A stretch of 64,000 nucleotides of DNA from Salvator merianae. Taxonomy: Eukaryota > Chordata > Lepidosauria > Squamata > Teiidae. Made by a program: the position numbers and the translations under genes. Below, piece after piece: positions 11,150 through 22,000 of this stretch. The stretch covers positions 2,292,840 to 2,356,839 of the forward strand of contig QVOM02000070.1 in NCBI GenBank assembly GCA_003586115.2, given 5' to 3'. Position 1 is the stretch's first letter. Each line of letters starts with the position of its first letter. The notes below the pieces were generated by a model. The model was given only the letters and a program-made list of their open reading frames with translations, made no database searches and was not told the origin of the DNA.

Positions 11150-11340
11150 CACAAAAGAAAAAAAAAGGGAGCTCAAAAATGCCTTGGAGACAGTAGTGTA
11201 TGGCTGTTGCATTCTCATCCCATCTCTAATCCACCTCTTCTAGACTAGAACATTCATGGGGGGAGGGGCAGACTGGCATGTAAATGAGCCTACCTGCAAA
11301 CTATCTCTAAGCAGCCACAGGGGTGGTCTTTTCCACTATG
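11150..11340 (+). mobile_element. Degenerate GATCAGACA-type MITE
   Basis: Carries the family core CATCTCTAATCCACCTCTTC, then CATTCATGGGG, GGGGCAGACTGGCATGT and CTATCTCTAAGC. The ends are not clear. Confidence 0.5.
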
Positions 11341-11437
11341 TGAGGGGGATATAAATGGGAACCCATCATGACTTCTTGCTATGGTCCACCAGACAAAAGC
11401 AGCAAACCTCAGAGTAGATCTGCTTATTTGCACACCA

Positions 11438-11575
11438 GACAAGATGCATATAATATTGCTCTGCTGGGGAATTCTGGGAGCTTGCCATGGGCATGCACCT
11501 TTATTTTTTTTACACACTTGGACATTTCCCAGAGTTCCCCAGCAAGGAGATATCATACGTACCTCACCAAACATG
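11438..11575. repeat. Inverted repeat (fold-back)
   Basis: The left arm, with GCTCTGCTGGGGAATTCTGG, is the imperfect reverse complement of the right arm, with CCCAGAGTTCCCCAGCAAGG. A short T-rich loop separates them. It is probably the centre of a larger fold-back element. It has no recognised coding content. Confidence 0.55.
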
Positions 11576-12951
11576 CAGGGAAGAGGAACTATTCCATGAA
11601 ACCTAGTGTCACTGCTGAATTTCTCACAACTGGCATTGTGTTGGAAAGGCCACGAGAATGTCTGGCAACCCCAGCAGAATGCCAGCAGGATCTCACATTT
11701 TTTCCTGACATCTGGAAGTAGCCTTAGTTTCCTTGTAGTTGGCTTATGCTGTTCAGTGTAGCTTGTTCCCCGCCTACAATCAGAATAAATTGCTCTCTCA
11801 TTATCCTCACAATCAGATGGGGACTTTTCACTTCCTTCTAGGGTCCATGTGCAAGTGGTGGATGGCATTACAGATGAAAGTGCCTGGACTCATAGATACG
11901 AGACTTATCTTTTGCATAGCAATCTGCATCCCAGTGACATAAAATCCAGGAGTTTGCACGGATGTACACATGCACGTGCACACACACACACATCTCTCCA
12001 TCTACCCTTCAGTAAGATTTATCCAGGAAGGTGCAACCATTTGAAGAAGAAGGCACAGAAGAGGGACTGAAAGGAAGGGTCTGCAGCCTTGCAAGAGCCA
12101 TGCCTATCTTGTAGGTCAGATGTTCTCCATCTTTTCTGCTTACTAAAAGAGCAAATGGCACCTATAGGATTTTTTCCCCATCATACATCTGTCCTGGAAG
12201 CTTTCTTGGAAACAAAGAGCTCAGCCATCCTGTCTACACTTGAAGATCCCTGCAGTAAAGCACAGGCAACCACGGGCCGATCTGTGTAGCATCGTTCCCA
12301 TCACCCCCAAGTCCAAGTGAATCACTGTAATAAAAGCAGCAGGGACATGCTGAGAATACAAAAATAGAGACATATACTTAGAAAGTCTGACAATAAAATC
12401 CACTGACACAATGGGCTCAAAACATCAGGAAACACCTCGGTCTTAGAAAAGAGGGATGGGATTTAGGACAGCACAGTTCCTGACACGTCAGCAGGCAATT
12501 GATCCTGGGGGTGGGGGTTAGTGCCATTCAGTTATCCCCTCACTGCAGAGGGGGGAAGTCCAAAGAGGGTTCCCCACAGGAAATAAGAGCCTCCAGGGTT
12601 TAAGGTTATGGTTATTCCCTCTGCACATTGAAAACCAGAGTCTTACACACATACCATATATCCCACAGAGCATCCAGTCCTAGGAGTTGGCACTAATAAC
12701 ACACCCTAGCAGCAAGACACTGCAAGGGTTTAGACTAACAAAACTCCCCAGGGAATTTTGGGAGGCAGCCCTTGCAAAGCAGAGAACCCTCATGCAGTTT
12801 AGACAGGCATCCTAGGTCAGCATGATGCCTCTGCAGATCTTCCTTCTGATCCCATCCATTGTTCTAGCTAGTATTACTTCTAGTTATTACAAGCACTTGT
12901 TAAATAGAGAAAAGAATTTGGATAAGCTTCTTCATCTGCTTCCTTCTCCTG

Positions 12952-13086
12952 TCAGACATTGGAGTAGATCTGGTCGGTGCCAGAAGTGGTCTGCCAGTTA
13001 CCCAAGTTCCCATAAAGTCCTCCTGTTGACAGATTCTCATAATCTTCACCTAGCCCCATGGTTTCATAGTCCTCGGTGCTTAGATC
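12952..13086 (-). CDS. Siglec last exon: tyrosine-motif cytoplasmic tail and stop
   Basis: After the acceptor CTTTTCTCTTCTAG the frame (phase 0) reads DLSTEDYETMGLGEDYENL, then STGGLYGNLGNW, then QTTSGTDQIYSNV and a TGA stop; 44 residues. Four tyrosines sit in YETM, YENL, YGNL and YSNV. The last three are YxN motifs, known as Grb2 SH2 ligands when phosphorylated, and each also has L or V at +3 like an ITIM. None has the I/V/L/S at -2 of a strict ITIM. YETM fits the YxxM type bound by PI3K p85. The MAG tail looks different; CD22 has a related YENV. Confidence 0.85.
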   Translation of the reverse strand, partial: DLSTEDYETMGLGEDYENLSTGGLYGNLGNWQTTSGTDQIYSNV

Positions 13087-16000
13087 CTAGAAGAGAAAAG
13101 GGGAACGATTTTAGGCACCAATATAACTTAATGCTGGAGATGAGTGACCGTTCTATATAAAGTCCTCATTTTGCTGAAAGGAGAAGAACCAGATGTGATT
13201 GTCACATACAGCCCTCAAGGATTTAAATTTGGCCTTCAGGACTTGCTGCAACCCCTTCCCTAAGCAGCCTCTAGGTCTCTTGCTTGCCTGGTCAGAGAGG
13301 TAATGTAAAGACATAGGCTGCCTCCACACATTGCTTATTTATTCCACTATTTTTAGATATTGAGGAATAAAACACTCCCAAAAATGTAAGCAAGCAACGT
13401 CTGGGGGCATACTCTTGCCAAATTCAATATCTGGTACCTACATGGAAAAATACATGTAGTTTTCTAAACAAAAGCACAGAACTAGTTTGCCACTGGCTTT
13501 ATTTGCTTGTTTTTTCACAGGCTGCCCAACAATTCCAACGTTGGGAGTGAGGGATCCAGAATGGGCAGCCCCCTTTCTGGCTTGGATGTGGAACAACATA
13601 GGCTACCAAAAGGGACACTCTGGGAATATCCATTCTGTGCCTGAAAGCACTCTTCCAGACACAACAGAACAAAAAAGATGGTCCTAGAGTGTCCTTTTTA
13701 CACTATCATATGGCTGGGAGAGTGCGTTCAGGAACAGAGTCAAAGGCCTGTTTGTATTTTAGTGCTAGTGAGTGTCTGGATGCTCCCTAGCACAGTGCAT
13801 CCACACTTTGTGGAGGCCCAAGTATTTGGGACCATCTGCAGACACTCCCAATCACTACTAACTGTGGACAGCTAAAACGTTTCACTAAAACATTGTCCAC
13901 AGCTGTACTGGGAGCAGCTGTACTGGTTCTAGTATGCAGCATTCACACCTACTTCCTGGTGTGAATGCTGCAGTCGACAGCATGGCACAGCTGTGACTGT
14001 GCACTCAATGTGCCACGTCCCTGGTTGCCATGATTAATCAGGACTACCAGTGATCTGGATTAAAGGCTTCCTGAGTCCAGATCATGCTCTGTCTTATGTA
14101 GACAGAGTGGACAGCGGGGAGCAGGGCCTTGTAGAGCTGCACAAACTGAAGTGTACCAATTGGACCCTTAATCCAGATTAACAGTCTGTGCAGAAAGTCC
14201 CTAAGCTTGCATCATAGTCACAGAATACCAATTATGGTAGAGGTGGAAAGTTAGCGAAGGGATGGTGAACAAAATGGTGTATCATGAAAAAAGAAGGTTG
14301 ATGGCCTGACTGGCACCCTAAATGTGGCCATTCCAACTGCAATATTATGTTACAGTCCTCATGTATCAAATCAACAGAAGGTTCCTCCCTGGTTTAAAAC
14401 AGTTGATCCCACCCTGCAAGATATTGCTAAACGAAAACTATATATATTGTCTTGGAAGTGACAGCAGCTCAGTGGTAGAGTAAACTGCTGGGAAAACAGA
14501 GGGGCACCACTTTGATCCCCAGCCTCTCCCCAGAAGTTGGCAATGGAAAACCACCTCTATATCTCTGCCAAAAAAGCTGCAGAGAGGTGCCCATGGAGTC
14601 TGGGAGTGGCTGTAGCTCAGTGGTAGAGCAAACTGTCTGGAAAGCAGAAGGTTGCCAGTTCAATCCCCAGCTTCTCCCTGGAAGCAGGCAATGGCAAACC
14701 ACTTCTGTATCTCTGCCAAGAAAACTGTATAGAGGTGCCCGTGCAGTCAACAAGGGGTCAGACACAACCCAACATCAACAACATACGTATTGCCATGAGA
14801 CTTGCCCCTACATTGTCAGCAGGTGGGCTCCCCCCTGTCTTGCTCTTGGTGTACATGTTAAATTGCTCATCCTTCTTGGACTTGGACAGCTTATCTACTT
14901 TAAGAGATGTCTTCCGCTCCTCATTCCCATCTGTGACGAACAGCATAGGGTCCTCCCCCTCTTCTTCCTCTCCTTCTTCTTGCCTCTGCTCCTTTTTCCT
15001 GGTAAGAGAAGAACCGGGGGGGGGGGGGGGGGGTGAGGCAGAGAAAGGAATGTCACATTGCTAGTGGCCACAAAACAGGGCATGGAGATTAGAGTGCCAA
15101 GTGGCCCTGAGGCTGAGGGGAAACAGCAGCTTTTATAACAACAGAGCGTGGAAAACAGCACATAAAGCTTTGCTGGAAAAGAAACTGATTGCTGCTAAGA
15201 GTGAGAGAACATAGAGATATTAACCTTCAGAAATGACCATGGTACTGTACAATCTCTCTCTCTCTATCTATCCATCCATCTGCTGCATTTCTATAAGTTG
15301 CTCAAGGCGGAGCAAACTCTTTCCTCCCATTCATGTTATCTTTCCACCTGTGAATTAGGCTGAAAGACAAGCAACTGGCTCAAGGTCACCCCCAAAGCTT
15401 GAATGTTCAAGTGAGGATTCAAACCTAGAGACTCCTTGGCCGTAGCCATGGTACTATACTGGCACTCAACCCCCACCTTGTCTAGATGGAGCACCGATGA
15501 TGCAGCCTAAAGCTGGCATCTGTCAGCATCTAGAGGGATTTAGATTTTGAGAGTGGCAGAGTGGCAGACACACTTTGATTTTTAGAATTATACACTCTGA
15601 TTTTTAAAGTTTCCCCCCCCCCTCTGATTAGCACTGCTGTACCGAAATAAAGGTGGTGAGTGGGAATGCTCTCTTAAGTAAACAAATAAAGATTCACGTG
15701 GCTTGGAATCACCCCCTGCCTCTGATTACCAGCAGTGACTACCTGGAATCCTTCAGATATGGACAGTAAATATCCCCAAACAATCTGAGGCTGTGATCAG
15801 ACATAACAAAACGGGTGCCTCAGAGGCGCCTCAGAGAGACAGTGTGTGGCACTTGTGTTCCCAGGCCTTTTCTAGCACAGAATGTTCGGGGGGGGAGGAG
15901 CAGACTGGTATGTGACCAATCGCACCTCAAAGTTGTCTTTGAGCTTCCTCAGAGATGCTTTCGTTTGTTGTGTTTGATCACAACCTGAATCTCCACTCAG

Positions 16001-19000
16001 GTGAGTGAACCTACTTGGAGGGAGAGGCCTGGTTGTCATGGAAGACCATTTCCATGGCCAAGTTGCCCAGAGGGGTACCATTGCCTACATACGGAGGCTG
16101 ATTTTACAACCTCCACATGAGCTGGACACACAGCGCAGGTACCAGTGACCCTCTCCATTTGATTTGCAGTGTTTCCATGGAAATCCTGCTTTGTGGTCAA
16201 GTCGTCCTGTACCTACTTCAGGGCCTTGGCATGGACACCCTCTGCATTGACACAACAATCCATGGAAACACATTACCCTGAGGTAGAGAAAGGGCCGCTC
16301 CACAATGTTGTGGAGCCATGGTCCCAGTCACTGGAGCAGGACAGGGATCCCACAGAGCAGGTTAGTGTGGTGAATATAGAAACAGAATGTTGCTTCTAAT
16401 CCCTGACCTGATAGTCAGCTGTATGGACTTCGATCAGTGCATCTGGTCAAGGACTGGCAGTAGCAGAATATTTCTAGATTCATCCTTCTTGCTGGCAAAA
16501 GAAGACACCCACTGTCTCCAAGCCCCAGTATGAAGAAAGAAACAGATTTGATGGAAGGTCAGCTTCAGAGTGGTTGAGAAGAGGCTTCAGAGCAGTGCTC
16601 CTTCTGGCCCTTGAAAGTCAGGTGAGCAGCTGACGGCAGGGGTGGGCATGCAACTTGTGGACTCCTTGCCCTGAAGTCAAATTGAATCCATGTCCTTTTG
16701 GGTGTGCAGGAGCCACTTAGAACTTGAAACGCTCTTACCTGTTCCTTACCACTTTGCAGACTGCAGTTGCCAACAGAGCAAGGAGAAGCAGGCCCCCAAC
16801 AGCACTCCCGGATGCAATAAGCAGGAGATTGATGTCCCCTGGAAAAAGAGTTAGGGATACCTGGCAACTGACATTTGGGAAGGAGTCATTAGCATAAGGC
16901 TGGGCTTCAAGCACCTTTAGCTGACAAGCAGAAAGTTGCAGTAGTAAGATTTTCCCTTGGCTGCACCATCACACTATGGCTGCCTCCAGAGGGTGAGAGG
17001 AAAGTGCAAGAGCTTGTTTGCACCTCACTATTTCCTTCCAGACAGCAGGGCAACCTCGTGGAGCAAGAACAGGCACTTACCCATGTCCATGCTTGTTATG
17101 GAATGGTAAGGCAGCTACTTCTGGGTATAAATGGACCCAGTAAAACAACTTGTCTAAAATCTGAGAAAAAGGGAAGGGTATACTATGAAAGCAATAATGT
17201 TTTTTACATAGATAAAACAAACAGTAGTTAAAATCCAGCTAAGAGACCCCCCCCCCAAAAAAAAGTCAAGAAGACAGATTTTGCCTTGTCTTCAGGATTG
17301 CAAAGAAAGTGCCCAGTAAATCTTTCTTGGGAGGGAGTGGAAAATTTTGAGTGCCCCCACCAAGCTGGCAATTTTCTTGATAGATCTTTTCATAACCTTT
17401 ATTTCACAGGAGGATCGTAACAGATGGGCAAACTGGGGGAACGCTGTTTGTCTATACTTAGGATAAAACTGGAAAAGCAAGTTGTTCAATAAGGATGCTA
17501 CAAAACAGTTCTCAGCAGGAAGTCATCTTTTATGTATCATTTATTTATATATTTATTTATCCAGTTCAAGTCCAATTTAAAGATAAAAAAGGAGAGCAGC
17601 ATAAGAAAGCCTTTCTCAAGTTGCAACTACACCAGTGCTTTTTTGCAGATTGCAGCTGGCTGTGGGTGGCAAAGATCAAATAAAAGTGGACAGTCTGTGC
17701 AGATCGTGTTGTATTCCTGGCACCGTCCACAGTTTCTGCAGAGTGCATTTTATCCACTTGTAGTCTGGGTGTTCTCCCCCCACCCCATTAGTCTGGCCTG
17801 CTGTTCTGATGTTAACGCTGGCCCGGATTATCTGTAGTCGGAGGGGGCATTTCCAGGAAGGTAAGAAGGTTTTCATTCATATTTGATCTGGGCAGTCCCA
17901 GTACATGTGCTGCTTTGCACACGCTCACAGAAGCATGGTGCTTGTGGGAGTAAGAGAAGAGTCCCGGGGCTCTTGCTTCTCAGGGGGCGACCCTCTTAAG
18001 CATGCCACCACTGCACCTGCAGATGTGGAGGGATCCCTGTGTCACCACCACTGAAGGCAACCTAAAGGAAGCCATGGCTGCACTTCACCACTGCTGCTTG
18101 TGATGGCTTGCTACAGCATGTGCGAAGAAGCAGGTCAGTGCTGACCCGTTTCTTCATCCCCATACGAAAGGATGCGTATGAGCCCTTTAAGCCTGTTGCT
18201 CGGGGTTGAAGAAAGAAGTTTGGCTACGAGTCTGGTAGCTCCTCATTTCTATCCCCCCCTCTGTCAAGTGCAGTTTCCCACCCCCAAGGTCAAGCTCCCA
18301 TCCCTTGCACTCCTTCTGACAGCATGCCCTCAAGAAGAACTTGCTGCTGTTTACTGCTGCTCAGTTGTGCACTAGAGGCATTTTCTCCATGCCGTGCTGA
18401 GAAATCTTGCCTACTAGTGGTTGCTGCATTTGCCTCCAAGCTGCCCAGATCCCTAAAGCTGCCTGGCATCCATCTCCTCTCTGGAGATATGCAGGTAGCA
18501 GTGCGCTGTTGGTGCCTGCCTCTCTGTCCCTCTCGACTGCCTCCCAACTGCTTCTAAGAGAGCACCATAAGGCAGAGCAACTGGATTACACATTCGCCTA
18601 GGGCCCGCTCCTCCTGCGTGTCTCATTTGAACAAAATACACCAAGGGGGAAGAGGAGAGAAGCAGGAGGGAGGAGGGAGAGAACCTCTTAATTCGCTGCC
18701 AGTTCCTTCCTGCATATGAACATACAGGCTTCAATGCCGGATCCCTTCTTCACGCTGCAGAAATAGTTCTGTGCTGAAGCACGAATGTTTGTACGCGGCA
18801 ATGAGCCTGCAGTAGTAGATGATAAAGGTTTGCCTCCCTCTTTCTTTCTACCCTAGTTTCCCGTAAGTCCCAAACCAAATGAACAACCTGATACTCCTAG
18901 ATGTTTTCTTTCCGGGGTTTTCCTGGGAGCTTACCTGCTTGGATGGTCGGCAGCAGGGTTTGGCTGGGGCCGTGCTGATTGCTAGCTGCGCACGACACGT

Positions 19001-22000
19001 TCACCAGGCTGTAGGCAGGTCCTGTTAAGACCCCAATGATGGCCTTTCCCCAGGAGACAGAGGCTGCCTGCAGCTCAGAGCTGTTGTAATCAGCAGGAAG
19101 GGTAAGGTTCGGAAGGCGCCACTCAATGTCGGGGAGGGGGTTTCCCTCTGCGATGCAGTAGCAGGTAATGGTCTCCCTTGTCCTTGAGACAGTGCAGTTT
19201 CCTTCGGGTAGAATCACCGGTTTAACTGCAAAGAGATTGGTGAGATGTAAAACAAAACAAGTTGGCTGTAGCTGGGTTGCAGTAGGCAAAAAGCAGCTGG
19301 CTTTTTGCATCTTTTAACAGTTATTCCAAAAGGATATGCCAGCAGTTACAGCTTGCCTAATAAACTACATCTGACCAAATGCCCCCTTTTTTCCACCTGT
19401 TGAAAATGTAAATTCCACTGCCACACTCAGAGCACACTGGCTTGTTTTCTCAATTCCAAAAAATAGCTTTGCTTGGACGGACAGATTTAACGCCTGCTTT
19501 TGTGTAATCAGGCAGAGGTTTGTGTAATTAGGAAAGGTTTGATCTTTCATAAAAGTTTCCACTTTGGAGAAGCCTTCTTCAACGAGGTCAGTGAGATATA
19601 GCTGCCCTTCATATAGTGCATTTCTGGTCTGGCTTCTGCAAATGGCTGTGCAGTACCATACTTTTATACCAGTACTTACTGCTCATACAAAATTGGGGGG
19701 TTAGGAGAACCACAAAGACCCCAACTACTAATGCAAGAGTTGGGAAGACCCTGTAGGAGCAGAACTGTGCTGTACAAATCATGTTATAAGGGTTACAAAT
19801 TTACACTTAGGACATCAGCCATCACTGATTATTGCAAGGTAATTTTGGCAAGCATCACATGCCTTCCTAGTGTATAACAGCTTGACTGCATTGCTGCCAC
19901 TATCTGCACAACTTTTAATGTGGATCTTTATGGAAGGAAGGTAGGCAGTTGTGTGCCCTCCCCCTCCCCACTCACACACACACATCTCACAGGCTACCAA
20001 TGCTGTCCTGGGAATTTAATGTTTTGTCAGCAGATTTCCAAAGTTACCAGGAGACAATTTTTTTGCTAACAAGCAGAGATGTCTCAGAGAGTGTGATGGA
20101 TGCAATAAGATAGTATCAGTGGCAGCTCGTGGCTTTAAGTGGGGGTGTTCGTAACTCGCAGGAGCTCCGGAGGCCCTGCAAACAGTGATCACCTGCTTCC
20201 CGCGGGTTAAGAACACCCGCCCTTAAAGCCATGGGCCGCCACTGGCTAGTACATAAAAAAGCCCCAAATCTTGCATTGTCTTCTATGCCTCTAGAGACCT
20301 CAATGCTCGCTAAGAGAGTATGTTCATCCTTACCTTATATATTGCAATAATCAAGGCTAGTAAGCCATGCATGTAGGAAACTTCCCATTCCCAATAAAAA
20401 CCTTCATTAACTTTATTTCAGCCTGTGTCTCCATTCTGCAGCAAAAGCACCTTAAAGGGAGGCCACTTTCCATTACCCTCAATGGAGACCCACTGCCCTG
20501 AGGTGCTTTTACTGCAGCGTGGAGTCACACCCTGAATGTTTAATCTTATTGGCTCTCAGACAAAAAGGGAGAGTACATGGATGGGCAATCGCCTGGTAAG
20601 ACCAGGCGCTATTAGCTCAAATGGGAAAGATATGCCAGAAGAAAGCAGTAGTGAACCACTTCAGTATTGCTGCAAAGAAAACTCCATGGATTTATCTATG
20701 TATTCACAAGACAGTGGGTGCAACTCAGGGCAATCTTATCTTTCTTTGATATAGTACCAGATAATCAGGAAGTATTCTAAGCTTTATTATGTTGGAGACT
20801 AGAGCCTTTCTGTACTGGCTGGTAACTCAGCAATTAGCATCACTTTCTAAGTCATCATTTTCCTGAGCCCTAAGAACAAAGCATGTCAGAAATAAATGCA
20901 GCTATTGTAAAGACAGTGTTGTCAATGTCGGCTGCAATCCTAAGTGGAAGAGAATGAATTAAAGCACATCTCACACTCCACGTTGAGGTAGGCGGGTGGC
21001 GAGTCTTCCCCCATGCCAACGTCATTCTCCGCCACACAGTGGAATGGTCCGGAGTCCCTCCGCAAATCCTCCACTTTCACTTCTGCTTCAGTGCCTGCTG
21101 CCCGCAGTGGTGCTTTCCGTGGCCCAGAGAACCACCGATAACTGATGGCTGGGGGGTTACTTTGGCTGCTACATCGCAGAGTGACACTATTGCCTTCTTT
21201 TAGGGTTGGGTTCCCCACCACAGTGACAACAGCATTTTTGGGAGAATCTGGAATCACAAAAGCACAGCATATGAGAGTCAGAAAGGGCTTTAGAGATCAT
21301 CCAGCCCAATTCCCTTGCTCAGTGCAGGAGTCAACTACTAAACCATCTTCAGCGGAGGACCATTTGAAACGTTCAGCAGAGAGGAATCCATGAGCGCATA
21401 GGAGATTTCTCCTAATGTCTGGCCACAATCTTCTTACTTTTAATTTTATCCCACTGGTCCTAGTCATGCCCATGGAACTAACAGTGAATAAGACTGGGTC
21501 TCCACTTACTGCAGAAAGTGGCAAGCAAGCATGTGTGCTTGGCTGCCATGTTTCTCTTCATGGCAGCAAGGATCACCCTACAAGCATGCCACCCCAGCAA
21601 AGGATGCAGGTACTGTCAGAGGTGCCTTCCTGCATAGGGTGCCATTTCCTGCTCTTGGTGGAAAAGTGTTGATCGCTGTGTCATCAGACAGCTCTAAGTT
21701 TCAAAATGGATATGTAGAGGTGTCTGTCAATGCAGCAATCTAAGTGTTTTCCCCAAGGCCTCAGGCCCTCTCCCACTCAATATGGAGACACAGCCAACAT
21801 CTGGCTCCATTGATACATGGCGGCTTTTTAGACATTTGTAGACTTCTTTCTTGTCTCTATCTATTTCCCATAGGACTTCATCTCCAGAGCTTATCCCATT
21901 CTGACAGCCCTTCTCAGAATCAGCTCCACTTTACTAATGTCTCTTTTAGCATGTGAAGCCCAGAAGAGATAATCAAGTCAGATGGAGGCTAATGGAGGCT

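Larger units (their letters stand above)
13087..14805 (-). other. Siglec intron 7 with DNA-element and SINE insertions
   Basis: About 1.7 kb between the K/E-rich exon and the tail exon. It includes a GGCTGCCTCCACACATTG-type element end at 13318, a second DNA-element block (about 13660-14200) and two SINEs in tandem (14461-14790). No coding exon was recognised inside. Confidence 0.5.

Noticed and set aside
11290..11868. 192-codon minus-strand frame
   Set aside because: It spans a worn MITE and an inverted repeat, and has no recognisable domain.
14604..14700. Possible tRNA gene (GCTGTAGCTCAGTGGTAGAGC)
   Set aside because: Only the A-box and B-box-like strings survive, with no cloverleaf, and the same sequence recurs at many sites with a SINE tail.
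14512..15036. 174-codon plus-strand frame
   Set aside because: It is made of two SINEs and the antisense of the Siglec cytoplasmic exon, ending in a poly-G run.
18172..18760. Overlapping frames in a GC-richer stretch of Siglec intron 5
   Set aside because: Checked for a missing Ig exon; there is no cysteine pair with a core Trp and no splice sites in the right phase.
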